Below, in pieces: positions 37,225 to 46,921 of a DNA stretch of 64,000 bases. Both the position numbers and the translations under genes were made by a program. Numbering within the stretch: position 1 is the first letter of the stretch; each line of letters begins with the position of its first letter. Source of the stretch: Kordiimonas pumila (lineage in GTDB: Bacteria; Pseudomonadota; Alphaproteobacteria; Sphingomonadales; Kordiimonadaceae); NCBI RefSeq assembly GCF_015240255.1, contig NZ_CP061205.1:2315501-2379500 (forward strand), written 5' to 3'. The notes beneath the pieces are model-generated. The model was not told the DNA's origin and made no database searches. It saw only the letters and a program-made list of their open reading frames with translations.

Positions 37225-38715
37225 ATGCAGATCGAAGAACTGCTGAACAAAGGTCTGAAGCGCGAATTTAAAGTAACCGTTGCTGCATCCGACCTTGATG
37301 CCCGTCTTGATAAAATTCTGGAAGAATTCCGTGCGACAGCTCGTATTAAGGGTTTCCGTCCGGGTAAAGCGCCGATTTCGCTGCTTCGCAAGATGCACGG
37401 CGAGCGCGCTAAAGGTCAGGTGATTTCTGAAACTATGCAGGAAACATCAACCAAGCTTTTTGAGGAAAAATCTTTGCGCCCAGCGCTGCGCCCAGAAGTT
37501 GAAATGGGCGACTATAAAGACGGTAGCGACCTTGAGTACACTCTGAAAGTTGAACTTCTGCCAGAAGTAGACGTTGAGAAATTCAAAGCCCCGGCCCTTG
37601 AGCGCTGGATCGCAGAAGTGAGTGATGCTGATATTGAGACAACGCTTGAGCGTATTGCTTCACAGCAAAAATCCTTCAAAGCGGCTGCCAAAACAGCAAA
37701 GGCGAAAAGCGGCGATGCTGTGCTGATTGATTATGTCGGTCGTATTGACGGCGAAGCTTTTAGCGGCGGCACTGCAGAAGGCCACCAGCTTGAACTTGGT
37801 TCTGGTACGTTTATTCCGGGATTTGAAGATCAGTTGATTGGCGCTAAAGCTGGCGAAGAAAAAATCGTAAAAGTGACCTTCCCTGCGCAGTATCAGTCTG
37901 CTGATCTGGCCGGTAAAGAAGCTGAGTTTACAGTGACAGTACAGGAAGTTCGTACGGCTACTGAAGCTAAAGTTGACGATGAAATGGCTAAAAACCTTGG
38001 CCTTGATGACCTTGCTGCACTGAAAGAGACTATCAAAAGCCAGTTGGAAAATGACAACAATGGCCTAACGCGCGCACACATGAAGCGTGCACTGCTTGAT
38101 GCTCTTGCTGATGAATATTCTTTCGAAGTGCCGGCCGGTATGGTTGACCTTGAGTATAAGCAGATTTGGGAACAGATTAAACGCGATGCGTTGATGTCTG
38201 GTGAAGCAAAACCTGAAGACTTTGAAGGCAAAGATGGGCCTGAAGATGCTGCCGAAGCAGAAGAATTCCGTTCGATTGCAGAGCGCCGTGTGCGTCTTGG
38301 TCTACTGCTTTCTGAAATTGGTGTGAAAAACGAAGTGCAGGTTACACAGGAAGAAGTGAACCGCCGCATTATCGAAGAAGCCCGCCGGTATCCTGGTCAG
38401 GAAGCACAGGTTTTTGAGTTCTACCAAAAGAATGAGGAAGCTCGTGCACAGCTCCGTGCGCCCATTTTTGAAGAAAAAGTTGTAGACTTTGTGATTGAGC
38501 AATCAAAAGTCACTGATAAGACAGTAACCCGCGAAGAGTTGGATGCTGCTGTCCGTGCTATTGATGAAGAAGATGCAAACCCGGTGAAGAAGCCAGCTAA
38601 AAAAGCAGCGGCTAAAAAGCCCGCAGCGAAAAAAGCGGATACGGCTGAAAAAGCACCAGCTAAAAAGCCTGCGGCTAAAAAAGCACCTGCCAAAAAAGCG
38701 GCTGCTAAAAAATAA
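37225..38715 (+). CDS. tig: Trigger factor with a lysine-rich C-terminal tail
   Basis: Ribosome-bound chaperone and peptidyl-prolyl isomerase that receives nascent chains at the exit tunnel. The ribosome-docking signature GFRPGKAP is at residues 43-50; the FKBP-type PPIase domain spans about 150-245 (DAVLIDYVGRIDGEAF); the C-terminal chaperone arms follow. The last 42 residues (455-496) contain 17 lysines with only Ala, Pro and a few others, in AAKKPAAKK-like repeats, like a histone H1 tail; E. coli trigger factor (432 residues) lacks this. It lies upstream of clpP-clpX-lon, separated here by the copper module. Confidence 0.96.
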   Translation: MQIEELLNKGLKREFKVTVAASDLDARLDKILEEFRATARIKGFRPGKAPISLLRKMHGERAKGQVISETMQETSTKLFEEKSLRPALRPEVEMGDYKDGSDLEYTLKVELLPEVDVEKFKAPALERWIAEVSDADIETTLERIASQQKSFKAAAKTAKAKSGDAVLIDYVGRIDGEAFSGGTAEGHQLELGSGTFIPGFEDQLIGAKAGEEKIVKVTFPAQYQSADLAGKEAEFTVTVQEVRTATEAKVDDEMAKNLGLDDLAALKETIKSQLENDNNGLTRAHMKRALLDALADEYSFEVPAGMVDLEYKQIWEQIKRDALMSGEAKPEDFEGKDGPEDAAEAEEFRSIAERRVRLGLLLSEIGVKNEVQVTQEEVNRRIIEEARRYPGQEAQVFEFYQKNEEARAQLRAPIFEEKVVDFVIEQSKVTDKTVTREELDAAVRAIDEEDANPVKKPAKKAAAKKPAAKKADTAEKAPAKKPAAKKAPAKKAAAKK

Positions 38716-38742
38716 GATATTATATTCTTTTGAATATTGGAT

Positions 38743-38770
38743 AAGGGGCCTTAATGGCCCCTTTTTTCAT
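38743..38770 (+). terminator. Rho-independent terminator after tig
   Basis: AAGGGGCC, loop TTAAT, GGCCCCTT at 38743-38763, followed by TTTT. Confidence 0.9.
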
Positions 38771-38852
38771 GCTTTTACAGCCTTTAATATTTGGTTTATG
38801 CTGCGACAATAATGCCCTTGCCAACGTCTGCTAGGGCCTGTAGGTGACGGGC

Positions 38853-39239
38853 ATGAGATTATTTCGCAAACCTACGTCAATTGCCCATGATATCGCTTTT
38901 TTTGCGGTGCTGGCACAATTTTGGCTCGCGTTTGCGTGCTGTATTCCTCAAGATTCTGATAATTTTAGCCTTACTGATGATACATGGTGTTCGATTGCCC
39001 CGCTTGATAAGCACACAGCATCGGATACAGATAGCCATACAGGTCATGCCTGTGACTGTGTTGTTGGCTGCGCCGTTGCTGCACATCCTGCGGGGACCTC
39101 TGTTTTGAGTGTGGTGGCTTTTTCTGTGTCACAGGCCCCCTTTACCATACTGTCAGTACTCAATGCTTCGAAAGGCACATCTGTGGGGGCTGTTGGTAGC
39201 CGTGCCCCGCCTTTTTTTCTCCAGCCTAAAGACATCTAA
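38853..39239 (+). CDS. DUF2946-like Cys/His-rich envelope protein
   Basis: 128-residue protein with one hydrophobic segment (residues about 13-31, ending FACC) that may be a signal peptide or anchor, followed by a Cys/His-rich region with HTGHACDCVVGC. This Cys/His pattern next to a TonB receptor resembles the DUF2946 family, usually found beside copper-related outer membrane receptors. ATG at 38853, with AGG 8 bases upstream, is preferred to GTG at 38844. The receptor gene follows after 50 bases. Metal binding is inference. Confidence 0.62.
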   Translation: MRLFRKPTSIAHDIAFFAVLAQFWLAFACCIPQDSDNFSLTDDTWCSIAPLDKHTASDTDSHTGHACDCVVGCAVAAHPAGTSVLSVVAFSVSQAPFTILSVLNASKGTSVGAVGSRAPPFFLQPKDI

Positions 39240-39289
39240 AGCGTTCGATTCGTTTTGACGCTTCTTTACCTATATTCTGGAGAAATAGA

Positions 39290-41350
39290 ATGAAATCTAT
39301 ATTGAAAGGTGCATGCTCTGTTGCTGCGCTGATGGTAGCCGTTCCTGCTTTTGCGGGCGAATCGGTAGATAGTGATTTTGTAGAAACAATCATTGTAACG
39401 GCAACACGTGACCCTAACGAACCCCCGGTTATTGCAGAAAACCGTGCACGCCTGTCTCGCACACCTGGTTCTGTCGCTATTGTGGCGAGCGAAGCTTACG
39501 AAAAGCGAACAGCGCAGGGTTTTTCAGATATGTTACAAGGCGTGCCGGGCGTTATGGCGCAAAAACGCTACGGCGAAGAATCGCGCCTGTCTATTCGTGG
39601 CTCAGGTATTGGGCAATCTTATCACCAACGCGGTGTTATGTTTGCACAGGACGGCGTGCCATTTGCTGATGCAGACGGTTTTTCCGATTTTCAGAAGATA
39701 GATCCGTTGAGTGCCCGTTTTATTGAGGTTTACAAAGGCGGCAATGCGCTACGCTTTGGCGGCGCACAGCTTGGCGGCGCTATTAACCTCGTAACACCCA
39801 CAGGCTACACGGCAGAATCTGATTATATGCTTAGGCTTGAGGGTGGCTCGTTCGATACACAGCGTATAAGTGCTGCTGTGGCAAAAGTTATGGGTAACTG
39901 GGATGTTTATGCCTCTGTAAATGCTATGCAGGCTGATGGCTTTAGGGAGTATGCAGAGCAAGACCAAGTGCGCGGCACACTAAACCTTGGCTATAGATTC
40001 GGTGAAGAACGTGAAGTGCGCCTCATTGTATACGGTGCAGACATTAATCAGCAAGTACCAGGTACACTAGATCTTGATACAGCTCTTACAACACCAGAAT
40101 TATCAACCGATACTGTTAAGGCAGGTAAGTGGGCACGAGATCAGGAAATAGGCCGGGTATCGCTGCAAACACATTGGCGTTTGAACGGTAATCTGGTGTT
40201 TGAAGGAGGTATTTATGCCACTACAACAGACCTGCACCACCCGATATCTATTGTGATTGATCAGCAGGCAGATAATCAGGGTGCGTTTGGCAGGTTTGAT
40301 TGGGCCGGAACCTTGTTGGGTCATAAGGCTGACCTGTTCTGGGGTGTTTCTTACCGGCAAGGCCAGTTAGACCAACAGCTTTACGGTAATAACGCGGGTG
40401 AAAATGGCTTTCAGTTTGGGGATAGCCGGCAAAAAGCAACAGCGCTTGATGTGTTCTCTGAAGGGCGTTTCTTTGTAACAGACAGTTTGGCATTTGTTGC
40501 TGGGGCATCTTATGGCCGCGCGACACGTGACTATGTCAATAATCTGGCATCCGTGAACAATGCAGAGAAAACATTTGACTGGTTTGCGCCGCGAGTGGGG
40601 CTTTTGTGGCAGTCAGAAACTGGCACGCAGGTTTATGCCAATGTCACGCGCTCAGTTGAACCACCGCATTTTGGGGCGCTGGTACAGGCACCGTACCCCG
40701 GTTTTGTACCGAATAAACCGCAAGAGGCTGTAACAGCCGAGGTTGGTACGCGAGGCCGTGTAAATGCTCTTACGTGGGATATAACGCTGTATCAGGCATG
40801 GCTGCAGCACGAATTACTGTCATTCTCTAATACTTTTGGGTTGCCAAGTGCGGTTGCCGGGGCTGAGGATACTACCCACAAAGGCTTGGAGGCTGCCTTT
40901 AACTGGCAAGTGGCGTCAGAAGGGGTTGCGGATGGCAGCCTTGCTGTACAGACAAGCTATACCTATTCAGACTTCAAGTTTGACGGGGATATTCTCTATG
41001 GTGATAACCAAATTCCTGTGGTGCCGAAGCACCAGATACGACTTGGTTTAAATTATGAACATGCGTCAGGACTTTTCTTGTCACCGCAGCTAGAGTGGCG
41101 CCCAGCGGATGTTTATGTGGATTATGCAAACACATTGAAAGCTCCAGGGTATGCCATTGTTTCCGTGAATACAGGATGGGAAATGGAGAATGGTATCACG
41201 CTGTTTGTCGATGCCAGAAACCTGTTTGATAAAGCTTATGTGCCAGAGTTTGGGGCAATTACAGACGCAAGTGCTGTGGCTGCCAATACTGCCGTTTTCT
41301 ACCCCGGTGAGGGGCGTTCGGTTTATGCGGGTGTGTTATACCGTTTTTAG
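39290..41350 (+). CDS. TonB-dependent outer membrane receptor (probably copper-related)
   Basis: 686-residue gated beta-barrel for energised uptake. A signal peptide (LKGACSVAALMVAVPAFAGE) is followed by a TonB box ETIIVTATR, a plug domain (TPGSVAIVAS..LQGVPGVMAQ..LSIRGSGIG..DFQKIDPLSARFIEVYKGGNALRFGGAQLGGAIN), and a long barrel ending in the consensus YAGVLYRF with terminal Phe. The substrate cannot be read from the sequence; the DUF2946-like and YcnI-like neighbours suggest copper. GGAG precedes the ATG by 9 bases. Confidence 0.9.
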   Translation: MKSILKGACSVAALMVAVPAFAGESVDSDFVETIIVTATRDPNEPPVIAENRARLSRTPGSVAIVASEAYEKRTAQGFSDMLQGVPGVMAQKRYGEESRLSIRGSGIGQSYHQRGVMFAQDGVPFADADGFSDFQKIDPLSARFIEVYKGGNALRFGGAQLGGAINLVTPTGYTAESDYMLRLEGGSFDTQRISAAVAKVMGNWDVYASVNAMQADGFREYAEQDQVRGTLNLGYRFGEEREVRLIVYGADINQQVPGTLDLDTALTTPELSTDTVKAGKWARDQEIGRVSLQTHWRLNGNLVFEGGIYATTTDLHHPISIVIDQQADNQGAFGRFDWAGTLLGHKADLFWGVSYRQGQLDQQLYGNNAGENGFQFGDSRQKATALDVFSEGRFFVTDSLAFVAGASYGRATRDYVNNLASVNNAEKTFDWFAPRVGLLWQSETGTQVYANVTRSVEPPHFGALVQAPYPGFVPNKPQEAVTAEVGTRGRVNALTWDITLYQAWLQHELLSFSNTFGLPSAVAGAEDTTHKGLEAAFNWQVASEGVADGSLAVQTSYTYSDFKFDGDILYGDNQIPVVPKHQIRLGLNYEHASGLFLSPQLEWRPADVYVDYANTLKAPGYAIVSVNTGWEMENGITLFVDARNLFDKAYVPEFGAITDASAVAANTAVFYPGEGRSVYAGVLYRF

Positions 41351-41357
41351 CAGAATA

Positions 41358-41386
41358 GGGCAGCTTGTGATGGGCTGCCCACTTTT
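41358..41386 (+). terminator. Intra-operon hairpin between the TonB receptor and the ycnI-like gene
   Basis: GGGCAGC, 9-base loop, GCTGCCC (41358-41380) then ACTTTTTG. It overlaps the leader of the next gene and could lower its expression relative to the receptor. Confidence 0.55.
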
Positions 41387-41400
41387 TGAGAAGTAGAAAA

Positions 41401-41946
41401 ATGATTCATCTAAAAAAAATTGCCTTTATCTATGCCGCACTGGGTGCTTTTGTTTATGCCCCGTCTGTAAATGCCCATGTGGTGTTTGCAGAGACAACCG
41501 CAAAAACGGGTGCTTATTATTTTGGCTTTCTAAGGGTTGGGCATGGCTGTGAAGGCGCTGCAACTACTGCCGTTACGGTGCAGATACCGGAAGGCATTTA
41601 TGCAGCAAAGCCCCAGCCAAAAGCTGGATGGGAAACTATCATCGAATGGCAGGCACTGCCGGAGCCAGTAGCAGGACCCCACGGTAAAACCCAAACAAAG
41701 CGGGTTGCCAGCCTTACATGGGAGGGCGGAGTGTTGGACGACAGTATGTTTGACCAGTTTGGGGTGCAGGTAAAGTTACCGCAGGAAGCTCAAACTCTTT
41801 ATTTTCCTGTTGTGCAAAAATGTGGCGATAAGGAAGTGCGATGGGATATGATACCTGAACCAGGGAAGGCTTGGCATAGTGTTTCTAAGCCTGCACCTAT
41901 GCTGGAAATTGCGAATCCTAGCTTCATGAGTGATGCTCATCACTAA
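41401..41946 (+). CDS. YcnI-like (DUF1775) copper-binding periplasmic protein
   Basis: 181 residues. A signal peptide (residues 1-25, ending SVNA) would be cut directly before H26, giving the mature start HVVFAET. In Bacillus YcnI the mature N-terminal histidine binds Cu(II) in a monohistidine brace. The family pattern FLRVGHGCEGAATTAVTVQIPEG, a GWETIIEW segment and FPVVQKCGDKEVRWDMIPEP are present. The C-terminus is His-containing but lacks the membrane helix of Gram-positive YcnI. Start ATG 41401. Last gene of the copper-like module. Confidence 0.85.
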   Translation: MIHLKKIAFIYAALGAFVYAPSVNAHVVFAETTAKTGAYYFGFLRVGHGCEGAATTAVTVQIPEGIYAAKPQPKAGWETIIEWQALPEPVAGPHGKTQTKRVASLTWEGGVLDDSMFDQFGVQVKLPQEAQTLYFPVVQKCGDKEVRWDMIPEPGKAWHSVSKPAPMLEIANPSFMSDAHH

Positions 41947-42179
41947 TAAATCCTCTATTACCTTGATATGGGTATAGTCAGGGTAACAATGATGTGATTT
42001 TAATCATGTTGATACAGCCTTTTTTGCCATTGCCCTTCACATTCGGCAAATAAGGCTTATCTATTTGAGGAAAAGGCGGATATTCCCTTGCCGCAGGCAG
42101 TAAGACTTTGCTACAGCTTTGTGGAAATTACGCCCAGAGAGTATTTGGGTCACTTGTTTGAGATTATTTGGAGCACTGC

Positions 42180-42803
42180 ATGAGCGATATTATGGATACA
42201 TACGCAAGCACCCTGGTGCCAATGGTTGTGGAACAGACAAACCGGGGTGAACGCTCATATGATATTTATTCCCGGCTTTTGAAAGAACGGATCATTTTTC
42301 TGACAGGGCCGGTGAATGATTATGTGTCCAGTGTGATAGTGGCGCAGCTTTTGTTTCTTGAGGCAGAAAATCCAAAAAAGGATGTGTCCTTTTATATTAA
42401 TTCTCCGGGCGGTGCTGTTACAAGTGGCCTCGCCATGTATGACACGATGCAATATATAAAACCAAAGGTCGCTACAATCTGCATAGGGCAGGCATGCTCT
42501 ATGGGATCGCTGCTTTTAGCAGCTGGCGAGCCGGGCATGCGCTATGCACTGCCTAATGCCCGCATTATGGTGCATCAGCCATCAGGTGGCGCGCAGGGTC
42601 AGGCTGTTGATATTGAAATTCAGGCAAAAGAGATTCTGAAGATTAGGGAGCGCCTGAATGCAATATATGCAAAACATACAGGGCAAGACCTAACTGCGAT
42701 TGAGGCTGCTATGGACCGGGATAAGTTTATGAGTCCCGACGAAGCAAAAGAATTTGGCCTGATTGACAATGTCTATACATCGCGCGAAGAGGTAGAAGCG
42801 TAA
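42180..42803 (+). CDS. clpP: ATP-dependent Clp protease proteolytic subunit
   Basis: Serine peptidase that forms the tetradecameric chamber of ClpXP/ClpAP. Catalytic triad S107 (QACSMGS), H132 (VHQPSGG) and D181 (MDRDKFM) is complete. The N-terminal [23 protein letters not shown] is typical. ATG at 42180 is preferred over TTG at 42168 because GGAG lies 6 bases before it. 207 residues is normal. clpX follows after 95 bases. Confidence 0.97.
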   Translation: MSDIMDTYASTLVPMVVEQTNRGERSYDIYSRLLKERIIFLTGPVNDYVSSVIVAQLLFLEAENPKKDVSFYINSPGGAVTSGLAMYDTMQYIKPKVATICIGQACSMGSLLLAAGEPGMRYALPNARIMVHQPSGGAQGQAVDIEIQAKEILKIRERLNAIYAKHTGQDLTAIEAAMDRDKFMSPDEAKEFGLIDNVYTSREEVEA

Positions 42804-42898
42804 GGCTTGTTAATAAAGTTAAAAGGAACTGTAATTATAGTTTTTTTGTTGTGCTTCTGAAGAACAGGGTTACGATAAAGAAATAAAAGAACCAAGCG

Positions 42899-44167
42899 GT
42901 GACAAATTTGAGTAATACTGATTCTAAAAATACGCTCTATTGCTCCTTCTGCGGCAAAAGCCAGCACGAAGTGAGGAAGCTGATTGCTGGCCCTACGGTC
43001 TTCATCTGTGATGAGTGTGTTGAGCTATGCAACGACATTATCAAGGAAGAAAGCAAGAGCGCGCTCTCGAAGGGCGGCGACGGTGTGCCTTCTCCGCTTC
43101 ATATTCGTGAAGTGCTTGATGATTATGTGATTGGCCAGGCTGCAGCAAAGAAAGTTTTGTCTGTTGCGGTTCATAACCACTATAAACGCCTTAACCATGC
43201 GTCGAGCGGCAAATCAGATGTTGAGCTTGCTAAATCGAACATTTTGCTTATTGGGCCAACAGGGTGCGGTAAAACGCTTCTTGCACAGACTTTGGCACGT
43301 ATTCTTGATGTGCCTTTCACAATGGCCGATGCCACGACGCTTACAGAAGCGGGTTATGTGGGTGAAGATGTTGAAAATATCATCCTGAAGCTTTTGCAGT
43401 CTGCTGACTATAATGTTGAGCGGGCGCAGCGCGGCATTGTTTATATCGACGAGGTCGATAAAATCAGTCGCAAGTCTGATAATCCTTCTATTACGCGCGA
43501 TGTATCGGGCGAGGGCGTTCAGCAGGCGCTTCTTAAAATTATGGAAGGCACGGTTGCAAGTGTGCCACCACAAGGCGGGCGGAAACACCCGCAGCAGGAA
43601 TTTTTGCAGGTTGATACAACAAATATTCTGTTTATTTGTGGCGGTGCCTTTGCCGGGCTTGATAAAGTTATTACACACCGACTTCAGGGGAAATCCATTG
43701 GTTTTGGTGCCTCTGTTGCAGGCCCTGATGAGCGCGGTGTTGGGCAGCTTTTCAAGGAAACTGAGCCAGAAGATTTGCTAAAGTTTGGCCTGATTCCAGA
43801 GTTTGTTGGGCGCTTGCCTGTTATTGCAACACTTGAAGATCTGGACGAAGGGGCCTTGATTGAAATTCTTTCAACGCCGAAAAATGCACTTCTGAAACAG
43901 TATCAGACCTTGTTCGATATGGAAGACGTGAAGCTTACATATACAGAAGACGCATTGTTTGCTGTTGCGAAAAAGGCTATCGAGCGTAAAACCGGCGCAC
44001 GCGGTCTTCGTTCGATTATGGAAGATACGCTTCTCGATACGATGTTTGATTTGCCAACTCTTGACGGTGTTGAAGAGATCGTGATCAATGCTGATGTCGT
44101 GAATGGTAAATCGACTCCTTTGCAGATATACGCTGAAAAGCGGGAAGAAGCTGACCAGCCAGCCTGA
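42899..44167 (+). CDS. clpX: ATP-dependent Clp protease ATP-binding subunit ClpX
   Basis: AAA+ unfoldase that feeds substrates to ClpP. Zinc-binding domain with C15, C18, C37, C40; Walker [14 protein letters not shown]; Walker [10 protein letters not shown]; the [13 protein letters not shown] and IGFGA (IGF loop for ClpP docking) segments; sensor motif [11 protein letters not shown]. 422 residues is normal. The start codon is GTG with only a weak ribosome site (AAGCG). In alphaproteobacteria ClpXP is central to cell-cycle proteolysis. Confidence 0.97.
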   Translation: MTNLSNTDSKNTLYCSFCGKSQHEVRKLIAGPTVFICDECVELCNDIIKEESKSALSKGGDGVPSPLHIREVLDDYVIGQAAAKKVLSVAVHNHYKRLNHASSGKSDVELAKSNILLIGPTGCGKTLLAQTLARILDVPFTMADATTLTEAGYVGEDVENIILKLLQSADYNVERAQRGIVYIDEVDKISRKSDNPSITRDVSGEGVQQALLKIMEGTVASVPPQGGRKHPQQEFLQVDTTNILFICGGAFAGLDKVITHRLQGKSIGFGASVAGPDERGVGQLFKETEPEDLLKFGLIPEFVGRLPVIATLEDLDEGALIEILSTPKNALLKQYQTLFDMEDVKLTYTEDALFAVAKKAIERKTGARGLRSIMEDTLLDTMFDLPTLDGVEEIVINADVVNGKSTPLQIYAEKREEADQPA

Positions 44168-44190
44168 ATTCGTTAATAAATAGATGTATA

Positions 44191-44226
44191 GGGGTTGAAT
44201 CTGATGGTTCAGCCCTTATTTTTTAT
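44191..44226 (+). terminator. Terminator after clpX
   Basis: GGGGTTGAA, 8-base loop, TTCAGCCCT (44191-44216; includes one G-T pair), followed by TATTTTTTATAG. Confidence 0.75.
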
Positions 44227-44345
44227 AGTAAAGCAGCAATTTTTGGCTTTAATAGCCTGAAACGACGCTTTTCATTTCTTAATTAGGTGAGTTTGCCGTA
44301 ATCTAGCGGTTAAATACTCATCCTTTACCAGATAGGGCCTGTTTT

Positions 44346-46763
44346 ATGTCCGATTTTACAGACGATAACGACAATAGTATCATTCTGCCGGTTTTGCCGC
44401 TGCGTGATATTGTTGTGTTTCCGCACATGATTGTGCCACTTTTTGTTGGCCGTGAAAAATCTGTCCGCGCCCTTGAGGAAGTGATGGGTAAAGACAAGCA
44501 AATCCTGTTGGTTGCCCAGAAGGATGCAAGTGAAGACGAGCCCACAACCAAAGACGTGTTTGATGTAGGAACGGTTGCCTCTGTTCTACAGCTTTTGAAG
44601 TTGCCAGATGGCACTGTAAAGGTGCTGGTCGAAGGGTTTAACCGCGCTGTGATTGATGAGTTTGTGAAAGAGGATGACTTTTTTGCTGCCCGTGCAACGC
44701 TTATTGCTGGGACAGAAGGTGATCTATCAGAACTTGAAGCGCTGATGCGCTCTGTGGTTACGCAGTTTGACCAATATGTAAAGTTAAACAAGAAGATACC
44801 GGCGGAAGTCGTTGTTACTGTTAATCAAATAGATGATGCTGGTAAGCTTGCTGATACGGTTTCTTCCCATTTGGCTCTCAAAATTGATGATAAACAGGAA
44901 CTGCTTGCAACTGTATCTGTTGTGGATCGGCTTGAGCGTATATTTGGCTTTATGGAAAGCGAAATTGGTGTGTTGCAGGTCGAAAAGAAAATCCGTGGTC
45001 GCGTTAAGCGACAGATGGAAAAGACCCAGCGCGAATATTATTTGAATGAACAGCTTAAAGCGATTCAGAAAGAGCTGGGCGAGGGTGATGATGGCCGCGA
45101 AGAAATTCAGGAGCTTGAAGATCGTATTGCTAAAACGAAATTCACGAAGGAAGCGCGCGAAAAATGCCTTGGTGAGCTTAAGAAATTAAAGTCTATGAGC
45201 CCGATGTCAGCCGAGGCTACTGTCGTGCGGAACTATCTTGACTGGATGCTTTCTGTGCCGTGGAGCAAAAAAAGCAAGGTTAAAAAAGATATAAAGCTGG
45301 CGCAGCAAGTGCTGGATATGGACCATTACGGGCTTGAAAAAGTTAAAGAGCGGATCATTGAATATTTAGCTGTTCAGCAGCGGACAAGAAAGCTTAAAGG
45401 CCCGATTCTCTGCCTTGTTGGCCCTCCAGGCGTTGGTAAAACATCACTTGGTAAGTCGATTGCAAAATCAACGGGCCGCGAGTTTATCCGCTTTTCACTT
45501 GGTGGTGTTCGTGATGAAGCCGAAATCAGGGGCCATAGGCGCACCTATATTGGCTCTATGCCCGGTAAGATAATGCAGTCCATGAAAAAGGCTGGAACTG
45601 TTAACCCATTGTTCCTGTTTGACGAAATTGACAAGATGGGCCAAGATTTCAGGGGCGATCCGGCATCTGCACTTCTCGAGGTGCTGGATCCTGAGCAAAA
45701 CAGCAAGTTTAATGACCATTATCTTGAAGCAGATTACGATCTGTCAAATGTGATGTTTGTGACAACAGCAAATTCTTTGAATATGCCGAGGCCTCTTCTT
45801 GATCGGATGGAGATTATTCAGCTTTCTGGTTATACGGAAGATGAAAAACTGGAAATTGCCAAACATCACCTGATCCAGAAATTGATAACAGACCACGGCC
45901 TGAAAGACGATGAGTGGTCGATCTCCGACGGCGCTATCAAGGATGTTATCCGCTATTATACACGGGAAGCTGGCGTGCGCTCGCTGGAGCGCGAGCTGGC
46001 AAAGCTGATTCGGAAAGCCGTGAAAGAGATTGTTGAAGGCTCGAAAGAGAAAATTGCGGTTACATCACGCAATCTAGGCCAATATGCAGGCGTTAAAAAA
46101 TATCGCTACGGTTTGGCAGAAGAAGAAGACCAGATCGGTCTGACAACAGGCCTTGCTTGGACACAAGTGGGTGGGGAACTGCTGGCTATTGAGGCTGTTA
46201 TGGTGCCGGGTAAGGGTATTATTAAAACAACTGGTAAGCTTGGTGACGTAATGAAAGAATCAATTCAGGCTGCGCGCTCTTATGTGCATTCCCGGTGCCT
46301 TGATTACGGAATCCATCCGCGTTCTTTTGATAAAAAGGACATTCACATTCACGTTCCAGAGGGTGCAACACCAAAAGATGGTCCATCTGCGGGGGTTGCG
46401 ATGTGTACTTCTATCGTTTCTGTGCTTACAGGCATTGCAGTGAGTAAAGATATTGCGATGACAGGTGAGGTGACATTGCGGGGTCGGGTTTTACCAATCG
46501 GCGGCCTGAAAGAAAAACTTTTGGCGGCTCACAGAGGTGGAATAACCAAGGTTTTGATACCCAAGGATAACGAAAAAGATCTGGCTGAAATTCCAGAGAA
46601 TGTTAAGAAAGACCTTGAAATCATTGCAGTTTCTACTGTTGATGAGGTTTTGCAGCATGCTCTTGTTGGTAAGCTTGAGCCACTTGAGTGGGATGAGGAG
46701 CAGGAGCTTGCAGAAGTGTCTAAAGATGACAGTTCTGACAGTGCAGAAATAACGACTCATTAG
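44346..46763 (+). CDS. lon: Lon protease
   Basis: Homohexameric ATP-dependent serine protease that removes damaged and regulatory proteins. N-terminal LON domain (IILPVLPLRDIVVFPHM), a coiled helical middle (QREYYLNEQLKAIQKELG), Walker A GPPGVGKTSL, Walker B PLFLFDEIDKM, and the proteolytic domain with the catalytic serine in TPKDGPSAGVAM and lysine in GGLKEKLLAAHRGG. 805 residues is normal. It is followed by a terminator and hupB, the conserved clpP-clpX-lon-hup order. Confidence 0.98.
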   Translation: MSDFTDDNDNSIILPVLPLRDIVVFPHMIVPLFVGREKSVRALEEVMGKDKQILLVAQKDASEDEPTTKDVFDVGTVASVLQLLKLPDGTVKVLVEGFNRAVIDEFVKEDDFFAARATLIAGTEGDLSELEALMRSVVTQFDQYVKLNKKIPAEVVVTVNQIDDAGKLADTVSSHLALKIDDKQELLATVSVVDRLERIFGFMESEIGVLQVEKKIRGRVKRQMEKTQREYYLNEQLKAIQKELGEGDDGREEIQELEDRIAKTKFTKEAREKCLGELKKLKSMSPMSAEATVVRNYLDWMLSVPWSKKSKVKKDIKLAQQVLDMDHYGLEKVKERIIEYLAVQQRTRKLKGPILCLVGPPGVGKTSLGKSIAKSTGREFIRFSLGGVRDEAEIRGHRRTYIGSMPGKIMQSMKKAGTVNPLFLFDEIDKMGQDFRGDPASALLEVLDPEQNSKFNDHYLEADYDLSNVMFVTTANSLNMPRPLLDRMEIIQLSGYTEDEKLEIAKHHLIQKLITDHGLKDDEWSISDGAIKDVIRYYTREAGVRSLERELAKLIRKAVKEIVEGSKEKIAVTSRNLGQYAGVKKYRYGLAEEEDQIGLTTGLAWTQVGGELLAIEAVMVPGKGIIKTTGKLGDVMKESIQAARSYVHSRCLDYGIHPRSFDKKDIHIHVPEGATPKDGPSAGVAMCTSIVSVLTGIAVSKDIAMTGEVTLRGRVLPIGGLKEKLLAAHRGGITKVLIPKDNEKDLAEIPENVKKDLEIIAVSTVDEVLQHALVGKLEPLEWDEEQELAEVSKDDSSDSAEITTH

Positions 46764-46805
46764 GCCCTTGGGGAAATTTCTAGTAATTTCAAGTAAAAAA
46801 AACAA

Positions 46806-46833
46806 AAAAACCGCAGTATTCTGGGGTTTTTTA
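46806..46833 (+). terminator. Rho-independent terminator after lon
   Basis: AAAACCGCAG, short loop, CTGGGGTTTTTT with one G-G mismatch, flanked by A and T runs, 43 bases after the lon stop. Confidence 0.75.
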
Positions 46834-46921
46834 CTTTGACATTATGTTTTTTTGACGCTTAAACTGCGAGCGCATTTCGGAACTAGTCCGAAAGAAGCTC
46901 TTCAACTTAGAGGGGGAAACC

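Noticed and set aside
38587-38712. Possible tandem DNA repeat or CRISPR-like array at the end of tig
   Set aside because: The periodicity comes from lysine/alanine codons of the protein tail; there are no spacers of constant size. No CRISPR array was seen anywhere.
41957-41988. Hairpin after the ycnI-like gene as a terminator
   Set aside because: The stem TTACCTTGA/TCAGGGTAA exists but has an 11-base or longer loop and no T run, so termination is not supported.
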